Below, in pieces: positions 12,690-24,900 of a stretch of DNA of 64,000 bases. How positions within the stretch are numbered: the stretch's first letter is position 1; each line of letters starts with the position of its first letter. The position numbers were made by a program, and so were the translations under genes. The notes under the pieces were generated by a model. The model searched no databases. It was given only the letters and a program-made list of their open reading frames with translations, and had not been told where the DNA came from. The stretch spans positions 39,815,563 through 39,879,562 of the forward strand of contig OX421502.1 in the NCBI GenBank assembly GCA_949126835.1, given 5' to 3'. Source of the DNA: Anisus vortex. Its lineage: Eukaryota > Mollusca > Gastropoda > Planorbidae.

Positions 12690-13225
12690 CCTTCAATGAA
12701 GAAGATTAATGTGTCCTACGCTCATCCGTGGTCCAAGTCTAGTATAAGGAAAACATTAAAAAATTAGAACAAATTCAAAAAAGAGCTGCAAGGTTCATAA
12801 CTAGTGAATATTCCCAATTAACAAGAGTAACACCATTAGTAAAATCATTAAACCTAGAAACATTTGAGGACAGAAGGGCAAAGAGTAAAGTAGTAATAAT
12901 ACATAGGCTAAGGCATTAAACTATAATTTAGAAATACAACACAATAACAACCTGTTGCAAAGCTCAGATAAACATAAAGACAAAAACACTTTCCTTGTCC
13001 CTTATGCGAGAACAAATGCATATAAGTACTCTTTCTTCCCGAGTGGCATTCGGTCATTCGGGCATGGAATGGGTTGCCTGAACAAACCAGGAAAACCAAT
13101 ATCAATATCTTAACATCATTTAAAACATTAATAAAAATGCAAGACTAGACTCGGACCACGGATGAGCGTAGGACGCAATAATCTTCTTTATAGAAGGAGC
13201 GTCTGTAATGCATAAGATAAGATAA
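12690..13225 (+). mobile_element. 5'-truncated LINE with reverse transcriptase C-terminus
   Basis: From about 12743 the frame reads YKENIKKLEQIQKRAARFI and then RVTPLVKSLNL. LEQIQKRAARF resembles the end of many non-LTR reverse transcriptase ORFs. The 3' end reads GACGCAATAATCTTC, then AAGGAGCGTCTGTAATG and (ATAAG)n. An inverted scrap of this 3' end lies at the left edge (about 12697-12738). The frame is broken and the copy is dead. Confidence 0.75.
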
Positions 13226-13300
13226 GATAGTCTTACATTTTTATTAATGTTTTAAATGATGGTATAGGTTACTGGTTTTCCTGATTTGTTCAGGTAACCC
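13226..13300 (-). mobile_element. Inverted fragment of the same LINE
   Basis: TTTTTATTAATGTTTTAAAT, followed by GGTTTTCCTGATTTGTTCAG, is the reverse complement of part of the neighbouring LINE copy (around 13070-13135). The two form an imperfect inverted repeat around the LINE tail. Confidence 0.65.
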
Positions 13301-13779
13301 AATATATGTTGGCCTGCCGGTCAACTACAGCATCCCACGCAGAGAGAAAGATGCAGAGCACGGCAGCACAGCAAATCCCACGTAAGCTAAAAGCGGGTGC
13401 AGGAAATTGTAAGAGACTACACATTGCCACGAGGAAGTCGGAGCGTGTAGTTTGGGTGTGTTTGAAGTGCAGTGAGCAACAGTGAGCAGAGAACGTAATG
13501 TGTACTGGTATGTTTTACCATATCCATTGAGAACTTTTTTTGACGTCTGCTGTGCGAGAGGTATTACTATATATTTTAGTTGATAATAAATTACTTTTTT
13601 TTTTAAAGTAGGCAATACTATCGTGTAAGTATGTTTAGTTTAGGCCTACAGTTTACACTATAGAGCCTTACATATAAACTATTACATGGCTAGCAGTAAT
13701 TGTCATCCCACTAATACTAAGGAGTAATTAGTGTAAGGAGACATGTTATCATTTATGAATGTTACAGACGCTTACTATG

Positions 13780-13905
13780 GCTTCTCTTTCTCTCTCTTTC
13801 TCTCTGTCTCTCTCTCTCTCTTTCTCTCTGTCTCTCTCTCTTTCTCTCTGTCTCTCTCTTTCTCTGTCTTTTTCTCTCTCTCTTTCTCTCTATCTCTTTC
13901 GATCT
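13780..13905. repeat. CT-rich microsatellite
   Basis: The stretch is almost pure TCTC/TTTC/TGTC on the + strand. Open frames through it on either strand (poly-Ser/Leu forward, Arg/Glu reverse) are compositional artefacts. Confidence 0.92.
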
Positions 13906-14029
13906 AGATATAAATCTATAATCATTTTTTATTATTATTTCAATGTTTCCTCTCAACCCCTTGTCGCTATTTGTATGTATTATCATTACTACATTTCCCC
14001 CCTAGTGTTTCTATAGGTTTAGTGATGTT

Positions 14030-14879
14030 ATAGTTATAGCCTAATATATAGATCTAGTGTATTAACTCCCCCCCCCCCACATGTTATAGCCTAATATATA
14101 GATCTAGTGTATTAACTCCCCCCCCCCCACATGTTATAGCCTAATATATAGATCCAGTGTATTAACTCCCCCCCCCCCACATGTTATAGCCTAATATATA
14201 GATCTAGTGTATTAACTCCCCCCCCCCACATGTTATAGCCTAATATATAGATCCAGTGTATTAACTCCCCCCCCCCCACATGTTATAGCCTAATATATAG
14301 ATCCAGTGTATTAACTCCCCCCCCCCCCACATGTTATAGCCTAATATATAGATCCAGTGTATTAACTCCTCCTCCCCCACATGTTATAGCCTAATATATA
14401 GACCCAGTGTATTAACTCCCCCCCCCACATGTTATAGCCTAATATATAGATCCAGTGTATTAACTCCCCCCCCCCCCCCACATGTTATAGCCTAATATAT
14501 AGACCCAGTGTATTAACTCCCCCCCCCCCACATGTTATAGCCTAATATATAGACCCAGTGTATTAACTCCCCCCCCCCACATGTTATAGCCTAATATATA
14601 GACCCAGTGTATTAACTCCCCCCCCCCCCCACATGTTATAGCCTAATATATAGATCCAGTGTATTAACTCCTCCCCCCCCCCCCCCCCACATGTTATAGC
14701 CTAATATATAGATCCAGTGTATTAACTCCTCCCCCCCCCCCACATGTTATAGCCTAATATATAGATCCAGTGTATTAACTCCCCCCCCCCCCACATGTTA
14801 TAGCCTAATATATAGATCCAGTGTATTAACCCCCCCCCCACATGTTATAGCCTAATATATAGATCCAGTGTATTAACTC
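14030..14879. repeat. About 50-bp minisatellite with poly-C tracts, about 17 copies
   Basis: Units read TATAGCCTAATATATAGATC, then CAGTGTATTAACTC, then a C run of variable length and ACATGT. Much of the length variation between units is in the C run. Confidence 0.92.
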
Positions 14880-15104
14880 ACATGAAACTGACATGAAACC
14901 CACTTAATAAGTTTGATAGATGTCATTTTCTAAATCAGCATCAATTATTGCGAACTAAGGTGTTGCACAAAGAATTACGCTCTAGTCTATACTATTTATA
15001 CTTTATACATTGAAATAAAATATATTTTTTAGACTATACGTATACTAAGCTATACAATTCTTTATGATTTATGAGACTCATATTTTTAATTAGAAGAAAT
15101 TTAT

Positions 15105-15240
15105 AAACGAGCAGCAAGTTTACATACATCAAAAGAGCGTAATTTTAAACACCATTTGCAAATCACTCAATTTAAAAACACTTGAGGAAAAGAAGGTTAA
15201 AAAAGTAAAGTAGTAATAATAGACAAAGCATTTCTTAGAC
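15105..15240 (+). mobile_element. Degenerate LINE fragment
   Basis: ACACCATTTGCAAATCACTC and AAAGTAAAGTAGTAATAATA align by eye with the reverse-transcriptase end of the LINE at 12780-12905, with many substitutions. Confidence 0.55.
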
Positions 15241-15375
15241 TATTGTGATAGAATAGGATATTATAATGTGTTAAGTCCTTAAAACATTATTTGCTTTAAT
15301 GTTCAACTTTCCATTTCAGAACAGGGGAAAGTACTCAGAAGTATATATTTGTAATTCCTCAGATGTAATAGAACC

Positions 15376-18197
15376 ATGTTGACCAGAGTTCAGAGGTTAC
15401 AGCAACTCGGCAGCATAAAACTATGTTTCATTGCGGCTCTAGTGTTTTCCTGTCTCCTGTTAATATTGCCTCAATGCCTGCCCATGGCAGTGGAAGTACC
15501 ATTCATACCAAAACAGATACTTATTTTTGGAGGTAATAAAAATGTATCTGTTTTTCCAAGACCATTGTATTGATATTTTATTAATTTATATATCTATATG
15601 CATGAATTTCTCTGATTAAAAAATGCTTTTTCACTTTTTTTTAAATCTATATTTTATACATCAATAAAGTGTTTGAAATGTTCTTCCTGAAGAACACATT
15701 GATAGAAATAATATATAAACTTTTGTTAATTAAAAGCTGTTTTAAATTTCATTATCTGTCAAATTTAATTTAGAGGTCTGAAAACTAAGAAAATGTCTTT
15801 GAAAGATTAAAAAAAAAAAAAACTAAATTGTTAAATTTAGAAAGTGATTATTTATGACACAAGAAATACAGATGTTATAATGTTATCATTGTTAATGAAT
15901 ACTAAAATGCTGTTGAAAATCAAGTTTTAAATACTAATCATTTGGCACATATTTTTGTTCTGCTCAGGAAATGGATTTATTGGTAGCAGTACAGCAGAGC
16001 TCCTAATAGAAGCTGGTCACTCAGTCACACTGGTCAACAGAGGCAATTGGTATTGGGACAGTGCCTTAACTGTCAAGCCGTTTGTCCATCACATCAAATG
16101 TGACCGCATGCAATCTGTAAGTTAACTGGCTATATATGCAGTAACGCCATTTACAGGATGTTTAATTTTAACTTTTACCTAATCATACTGAGCACCCAGT
16201 CTATGTGAATAAAATTTTTACTCGGCTAAAGCATAATTTTACAACTGAAATGAATGTACTTTACTTTTTACTTACTATAGAAAATGTAGTGAAAGCATTA
16301 CCTTAAAGAAAAAAACCTTTTTCTTCTTCAGATAGACAAGTGTATATCATTGCAAGAGTTTGTAGACAAAGTTCAACAGATAGATGCTGTCATAGACTTT
16401 AGTGCTTATCATGTGCAGGCGATGGAAGATTCTCTCAATATGCTTCACAGAAAAACCAGGCTATATATATACATTAGTACGGATTCAATATATGAAGTGA
16501 GTATACATTTTTGAAATATACCTCGAATAGTGTTTCATTAAAAGTAATGATTTACTTTACAAAATAAAAATTGTGACTTACTGCAGAAATATTCTTTGAA
16601 AAAATCTCAAATCCTCTGAATAACAGAATAAAATTAAAGAAAACTGCATTAATAACAAGCTCCCAGCAATGTTAAGGAGGATCAATGCAGAAAAAGTTAA
16701 AAAAAGTTTTGATAAAAAGAAATGTAAAACAAAGAGTCTGCATCCTAACCATGACTGAAACCATATTTTAAAAAAATGTTCTCAAAAGAACCAATGCATA
16801 TATTTAGATTTAAGACAGGACAAAACAGACTGAAGTAACACATTTTCTGGAAACTATATATTGGATCCTGTAAAATATACCCTTGCTGCACTGATCCAGA
16901 AAATGCATATCATTAACTTCAGTACTGACCAAACTTTTGTACCATTCTGTGCAGTCCAACTTCTTGCCTCAATAGTAAAGACAAACTCTACATGTGAACT
17001 GACACATCTCAAAACTTATGAGCCATTCAAATTTGTATTCCTTCAGCTAAACATTGAGAACAATAATAATATAAATGTCATTTTCAGAGCAAATTTTTTT
17101 TTTACCTTTTCATATATGAAGAGACGTAATCAACCTTTTGATAAGTGTGCCAAAAGTAGGATTTCTAATTCATTCAGCATGCAAACAGCCTAAAAGTTAA
17201 CTTGCAGTTTTCTTGTAGAAGATACTTAAATGATTTTTTATCTTCTGCCTACCATTGAAAATGATTTGCTTGCTAAGTGTGTCACGGATGCCATCGGTTG
17301 TAGACCACTGACCTGGATAACAAATCTTTCAATATTTTCAAAATTTGTATGACTTTTGGGCTGTCAGATTTTGAGTTATATAGAATTATGTAAAATAAAC
17401 TGAAATGTGATTATTACTTTTTTTCCCAGGTATGTGTCAAGAACCACACTGAACCAACCAGGGAAACTGATGCAGTTCGACCTGACTCTACCGAATTGAG
17501 AACAAATTTACAATCATGGGAGGCCTATGGACACCGTAAGCTCCAGTGCGAGGAATACCTCACACAGTTCAGTCTGGAACACAATAGCCTGCCTTATGTC
17601 ATCTTGAGGCTTCCGGATGTTGTAGGCCCAAGGGACAGCACACACCGCTGGTGGATCTATCAGCTTTGGATGAAGCTGAGACCCTTCTTAGAGAAAGACA
17701 TCATAGTCCCAACTTCTCTAGAGAACAAACCCATGAGCTTGGTTTATGTGAAGGATGTAGCAGAATTAATCAAAAAGTTAGTTTTAAATATTTTTCCCAA
17801 TGCCCACTACCAGGCTTTCAACCTGGCCCTGAAGGAGAGGTTCAGCCTTAAGCAGTTTCTGGAGGACATGAGAAGTGAGCTAAATCTAACCAGCGTTAAT
17901 ATTTTTGTCGGCGACAGCCCCGACGCCATAAGGCTGTTTCCTTCCGTCCAATTGGGCCCCGTGGACACAACGAAAGCAGAGCAGCTCCTGCAGTGGGCGC
18001 CTACAAACTGGTCAGTTGTCCTGAGAGATACGTGCAGCTTCTACGAGAAGGCCATCAAGAGCCACTACCTAAATAAACCCAGAAACGATGTCATCAAAAC
18101 AATGCAGAGCTACTTGACTTCCAAATCATATGATGTACTAACTGGTCTTAATAAGGTTTATGATTTGGGTTATCCAGAACAAAAAGATGAGCTGTGA
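15376..18197 (+). CDS. Membrane-anchored NAD-dependent epimerase/dehydratase-like (extended SDR) protein
   Basis: Four exons (15376-15532, 15968-16116, 16332-16496, 17430-18197) join to 1239 nt, or 412 residues ending TGA. Residues about 15-32 are a hydrophobic helix, so the protein is probably a signal-anchored ER or Golgi membrane protein. A Rossmann NAD(P)-binding motif, GGNGFIG, lies at 52-58 with glycines 52, 55 and 58. A YISTDS strand at 149-154 supplies the active-site Ser/Thr. The catalytic YxxxK is at Tyr190/Lys194. This arrangement is that of extended SDR-type epimerases/dehydratases. The middle of the Rossmann fold, where a typical sugar epimerase carries more sequence, looks short. 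The substrate cannot be read from sequence, and I do not recognise a named orthologue. Confidence 0.87.
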
Positions 18198-18862
18198 CCA
18201 AATTTAGAGTTAGATGGGATCCCTGAATTCAAAAAGTCAGTGTTCATATTTGAAACTATTAAATTGACTTTCTTAAAGAAAGAAGAGTATATTTTTTTAT
18301 AAGAATGTAGAATACATCCCTACCAGCACACTATATTCAAATTTAATTGGACCAATGTTGTCTCAAGTCAGCCAGTACTGAAATAGTGTCTGAATATTGG
18401 GCCAACATACTGAGCTGTTAGGTATGTTAGTCTTAAATTTATTGCAGGTGAATACTTTGTTTCCCAGTCAGTTGAGTCAGCACATTATTTTTATTATAGT
18501 TATAGTACCCCATATGCCCATATATGTGACCACATTGAAGATCTGGACTAAATATTCACCTCGTATTGATCCACCAAAGTGTGCCGATAGGATGTCGATG
18601 ATTACAATTTTTTATTTCATTTTAAATGATCGCAGGTCCATCAATCAAATTTTTTATACTATTTTTGTACAGCTGTTATCAATGGTGCTATTGTATTGTA
18701 TATTAATATTATATTTTATAATTGTTAAACACACACAATATCAGTATTGATATATCTATTTCAACAGAATCTTTTTTTATATACAAAATGTACAAACCCA
18801 AAGAAATTTGTTTACCGTAATTTTGCATTTATTTACATTTGCTGTTACCTTCTTGGAATATC

Positions 18863-18868
18863 AATAAA
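18863..18868 (+). terminator. Candidate poly(A) signal of the SDR gene
   Basis: AATAAA lies 0.67 kb after the TGA stop. It faces the NUP54 3' end, whose signal is only about 80 bp further right on the other strand. Confidence 0.45.
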
Positions 18869-18950
18869 AAATTAAAAAAACAATGATACACTGATATCCA
18901 CTAAAACTGAAGACCAATTCATTGTGAAAGCCTAACTCCACTCCTGTGTC

Positions 18951-18956
18951 TTTATT
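18951..18956 (-). terminator. Candidate NUP54 poly(A) signal
   Basis: TTTATT on the + strand is AATAAA on the - strand, 40 bases after the NUP54 stop codon. Confidence 0.55.
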
Positions 18957-18995
18957 CAAGGTGAAAGTTGAAAGATCTACGTGAGAGTATCTGTT

Positions 18996-21900
18996 TTATC
19001 TGGCGGGAGACTTTGAGATGCCTTGCTCTATGAGCTGCAGATCTGCTGCGTCTTCTTTGATTATGTCTATTAAATGCTGAAGCCCTTCCTGCTGTTGTTT
19101 GAGTATCTGCAAGTATGACAACCAAACAAAATATGAGTTATTTGAAGCAATGAAATGTCTTTAACTCATTTGCTACTAACCTAGTTTCCAAAGACACCCC
19201 TCAAAGTACTAGCTAAAGGGAAGAAACTCTTCATTAAATTGAGTAAATTATTTTTAAATATTTTTTAAATGACTAAATATTCTCCAAAGTTAATAAAAAT
19301 TACACCATAAAAAAGATAAATTTCTTAGCTCTCTGGAAATGAATACTTTTATACATAAAAAATGTTGAATTATCGGTACAATCATTCGCTGAGTGTTGAG
19401 GACGTAGGGTTTGGCTAAATATTTTTCCTATCCCTAGTGACTGATAAAGTATTATAAAGCCCATAAATCAAGTTGTAATGGAAATTCATCTAAGTCTATA
19501 TCTGAAGCATCCTTATAATCAGAACAGTTGTTATGTGTTATATTTGGAGGCATAGAGCTATTGATTATTAAACTTAAATTAAAGGCGAAGGCTATATAAA
19601 AAATATTACAAGACGATAGGCCAGTGAAAACTACCCATACTTTAAAAGCGCATCGCAAAAAAACAAATCGACATAAAAACATCAGTTTTTTATAACGGAA
19701 CAGACTATATTCCTACTTTTTAAAAGCCGTGCTTGCAGTAAAACCACCCCCACAAAACGCGTGGTGAAAAATCAATAAACGACGATAGGCTAGTCACACA
19801 CACGGCCGCCTTTTTTGGGTGCATTAGTATGGAGGGGAATATGCCGCATTGAGTCGCAATAGTAGCAAATGAGTTAAAGCTTGAGAAATCAAGTGTGTTC
19901 TTTGAAGTGACAAAGAAAATGACAATCTTACATTGGATAATATAAAAATGACAGCACATTTACAAATTCACTGATGAACAAAGTCACAGTATATTGAATA
20001 AAAAATCTCTATATTAAAATGTTTTCTTTCTGTAAATTATAATATCTAAGTCCCTATAGTCAGACAACAAAAAATATAATTTATTCCTTTACAAATAAGT
20101 GTTATCTAATAACAATCCCTGGACGAATCTGCTGCTCCTAGACTAATATTCTATATATCTGCAGGTAACATAACAACATCAAGTCTTCCAACTCACACAT
20201 TTCTTCAAGGCCAATGTATAAAGCACTTGATAGGATCTCAAACTAAAAACACAATAAGCAGCTATTCAAATATTTCCTAAATCCTTTCCTAGGATGAAAA
20301 CAAAGTTGGCGGTACTACAGCAACAACTACAACAACAATAAGACTCTCACGACTTACTAGTTTTATCTCCGACTGTGTCTCTGGATCTACTTGATAAGAC
20401 GGGTCAGTGTGACCGGAGGTCATCTGAGCCTGCATTCTCATTTGCGACATTAATTCGTTCAAGCGACCCTGTTTGAAAAAACACAGCAAGTTATCAAACT
20501 AAAAACATAATCAGCTAATAAACTAAAAAAAAGAATATAACTACACAAGCAATCTATATATAACATGAGTGCTCCTTGCTATAGTAGATAGAAAGCAGTG
20601 ATACCTTAAACTGTGTCGGGTGATTCAATTCTACTTGTAACTGCTCTAGCTGGACTTTTAAAGTTTCTTCTTCCACCTGTATGGCGTAGCCCATCTTTCG
20701 ATAAATTTCTTGTTTTACAATAACCTGAAACATTAAATTTTGTTGTTTTATAGAGAACAAATGTCAATAAGCTAAAAAACTTGACATTTTTAAACGGTCT
20801 TTGGCCATAACATGTTTCTTGCTGGTTAGGTTTTAGGAGGGGGGGGGGGGGGGGCACATGTATGATTGTTCAAATCTGATTTTCAATAAATGGTATTCAT
20901 TATAAAACTCTGCCTATAACTTTTTTATTCCCTAATAATTTATTTTAGATATTAAGTTTTTTATGTACAATTATTCATTTATATTTGACGTTTTATTTTA
21001 ATATTATATTATAAGAATACGTGAAGCTAAATATATATTTTTCTTGAACACAAGTGTATAACAAGAAACCAATTCCTTTCCTATTGAATCACAAATTTAA
21101 CCAAAAAATGTTAGCGTTTCATTTTTTCTTTACATTTTATTTTAAGAAGTATTTTGATATTAAAGTGAAAACTTTTTTTTATTACATAAAGCAGTAGAAA
21201 AATGTGGATTTGAATAAAGTACATGAAATCAATGCCAACTGTGTTTGTTGTTTATGAAAGAAGAGGTTTGGTTTGGGTTTACCTAAAGTAATCTGTGACC
21301 TAGAGGTTTACCTTAAGTAATCTGTGACCTAGAGGCTTACCTTAAGTAATCTGTGACCTAGAGGTTTACCTTAAGTAATCTGTGACCTAGAGGTTTACCT
21401 TAACTTAAGTAATCTGTGACCTAGTCGCTAGAGGTTTACCTTAAGTAATCTGTGACCTAGAGGCTTACCTTAAGTAATCTGTGACCTAGAGGCTTACCTT
21501 AAGTAATCTGTGACCTAGAGGCTTACCTTAAGTAATCTGTGACCTAGAGGTTTACCTTAAGTAATCTGTGACCTAGAGGTTTACCTTAAGTAATCTGTGA
21601 CCTAGAGGTTTACCTTAAGTAATCTGTGACCTAGAGGTTTACCTTAAGTAATCTGTGACCTAGAGGCTTACCTTAAGTAATCTGTGACCTAGAGGCTTAC
21701 CTTAAGTAATCTGTGACCTAGAGGTTTACCTTAAGTAATCTGTGACCTAGAGGTTTACCTTAAGTAATCTGTGACCTAGAGGCTTACCTTAAGTAATCTG
21801 TGACCTAGAGGCTTACCTTAAGTAATCTGTGACCTAGAGGCTTACCTTAAGTAATCTGTGACCTAGAGGCTTACCTTAAGTAATCTGTGACCTAGAGGCT

Positions 21901-24900
21901 TACCTTAAGTAATCTGTGACCCAGCTCAAGATCCTTACGTTTATGATCTTCCAGTTTAGACAACATCGTACTGTGCTGTGTTTGCAAGGCTGACAAATCA
22001 GAACCTATAACCTAAAACATAACAAGGTAAAACAAAATGTTATGTTATGAAAAGGACAATGTGAGCTAAAAGGACATTTATTCTAACTCGCACAAACTCA
22101 CTTCCAGTCTCTGCTGGTAGAGTTTCGTCTGTTCCGCCTGATGTTTCAGCCGCCTCTGAAGCTCTTTGAAGCCAATCATAGGGACTGGGATGTACTTTTC
22201 TGGGTCAGGGTTGTCTAGCTTGGCTTGTTGCCACAGCAACGGATCTATACCTACAAAATAGACATGATATATCGAAGTAAATTAAGTGTAATTAGAACTA
22301 AAGAAAGAATTAAAGAATTCAGAACAAAGAAAAGAACACTCTTAAATGTCACTCTCAAAGGTTAGTCAGCTGGTCCTACAGTTAGTACAGCTGACTGTCA
22401 AAAAAATGGCCGCCAACCAATCCCCACTGTCCTGCAGGAGTTTTGGGCCTAGGACGTAATAACCTTCTTTCTAAAAGGAACGTCTGTAAACTTACAAGTC
22501 AAATGTCATTTTAGACACTATTTAAAAAACTCTTTGTGGTATTTTATGTAAAAGCCAACATAAAAAAAAAATCAGAGATTTCTTTTATTGGTTAAAAACT
22601 AGGGGGAAACTTTGTTTCAGCTGCAATTAGCACAGAAGAAAAAAAAACAGAACTTTCCGGGTAAGCAGATAATGTCAATGCCAAACTGTGTAGAAGATAG
22701 ACTATAGTACATTGCAGTATTTATTCCCACAAAGAACAGATTGGGGGATGGAGATGATTCAAAGCTTCTGTCTATTATAGATTCAAGTTATCCAAGCTTC
22801 ACACTCTGTAATGATCTTAAAAAGCAAAATGCGATCAGATGCAGCCACAAAATTTTCTTTGTTTTCAAAAGACCTCGACAAGAAGATTTAGGTCAGGGAT
22901 TCCCAAACGCTTTTTCTCCTGACACGGTTATTTTTATATATTTCTACTTTGTGATCCACAAAATTGTAGACTGCCTATAGGGCGTTTGCAATCACGTGAC
23001 AAAAAGCATGTGATTTTTATTTACTTTGTGTAGCGGTGTACAAGTACAATGGCCGCTGTATTAATAAAGTTTCATATAGGCTCGAGCTTTTTTTAAATGA
23101 TGTTTTGTGTTTTAAGTCTTATTAAGATTTAAGCTGTATTAGGTCTGTTAAATAAAAAAGGCTATTTTATTATTATCATAGACGATGTGAGCCTATTAGT
23201 GACTTGACTAGACTAGATATTCACCAACACTATCACTTGGCATCGTAGCTGCCCTACTTAGCCATTAGCCCATTAGCCTAGCCTACGAAACATTAAAAGT
23301 GTAGGCCTATAAAGTGAAATTGAAAGTGTAAATAGGTCTAGCCGGCCCTAGCCTAATCACATTAATCAATTAATTTACAGTACTACTATCTACCTCCTTA
23401 TTTTTTCGTAGGATAGCCAATATTCAGATGTGAATTTGGCATGATAAGAACAACTTCACCATATGCCATATTTGTTCCTCAATAGTGGCTTCTATTTACA
23501 AATGGCGTCACTAAAAAACTTAAGCTCCACCTATTGCAAACGCTCTATAGGCCAACTCGTCTACAGGTAACCTATAAAAGATATACATTTTTACACAATA
23601 TTCAGGAATCTGATCTTAAGTCTGGTTCAAAATTTCACAAAATGTTTATTTAGACCTAGACTGGACCGTTCTTCTTCTAACTGCCACCCAGTAATTTGCT
23701 TTCTATTGGGGTTACTGGCATTTTGGAAGCATTTTGACCATGGTTAGCTTTATTCAGGTCTAAACTTTGAGAAACATACTTTATGTAGCTGTATACATAA
23801 GTTTGTATTCATCTTTATTCTCTTGTGTGCCAAAACACAACTAAACTGATAGTATCTTATTGTTTGTTTGACTATCTACCAATTCACCACTAATTGACTG
23901 ACTGTTTATCTAAGTATTTCTTGTGCCGATGCACCACTTACCTGCAGGGGGTTTATCTAAATACTCCTTCAGCTGTTCCTCTGTCCAGCCAACTTTTGGC
24001 AACATGCTCTCCACATTCAGCTGGGACACAATCTGATTTTTCTGCATGGGCTGAGTCAGGAAATTGAACAAATCGATGGCAGTCACCCTCTTGGCAGGAC
24101 CAGTGGGTGGACGCTCCAGTACATAAATGACCACCTCAGTTCTTTTTTTTTAAACAAGTAAAGACCCATTAGTGAAGTGTTGGAAAAAAAAAATTTGTTG
24201 CTGCGACCTGTTTAGATTTAACATATGTACTTTTTTTTTTCTTGAAGTAAATGTACAAAAGAATTCATGTTTATTTCTAATCACACACACTCAGTTTATT
24301 AAACCTGGTAGCAAGATTATGTGCTACATATGAATTAAAGTAAAGCTTCCGTCATCTAGTGACTTTCCACTTGCTAGAACTAGGCAAGCATGCAAGTTAA
24401 ATGGAGGAAGCTAAGTTATTAAATGAAAACATTTAAATTGATGAGTAGAAGTTGAACTATTGAATGGAAAAACTTACTTATCGTCTGGCAAAGGTCGGAT
24501 GCCTTCAACACAAACACTCAATGTGGGTTTGCTGCCGAGAATTTTCTGCAAAGTGTCGACAATTAGCTGCTGTGCTGCAGTCACTTCCTCTTCTCTTTTA
24601 CTCAAGTTTAATGTGACCTGGCCAAGTTCATTGCTACCTTTAGGTATCAGATGGTAGCCCAGAGCCTGGCACAAGAAACAAAACAAAAAACAGAATAAAG
24701 CAATTTAGTAGGTTACAAAACTAGCAATGGAACTAGGAATAGAACTAACAATACAACTAGTTATAGAACTAACAATACAGCTATTAATAGAACTAACAAA
24801 ATAGCTAGCAAGAGAACTAACAATACAACTAGAAATAGAACTAAAATACAGCTAGCCATAGAACTAAGAATACTACTAGCCATATAACTAACAACACAGC

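Noticed and set aside
13759..14016. Arg/Glu-rich and Ser/Leu-rich ORFs
   Set aside because: A CT microsatellite read on the two strands.
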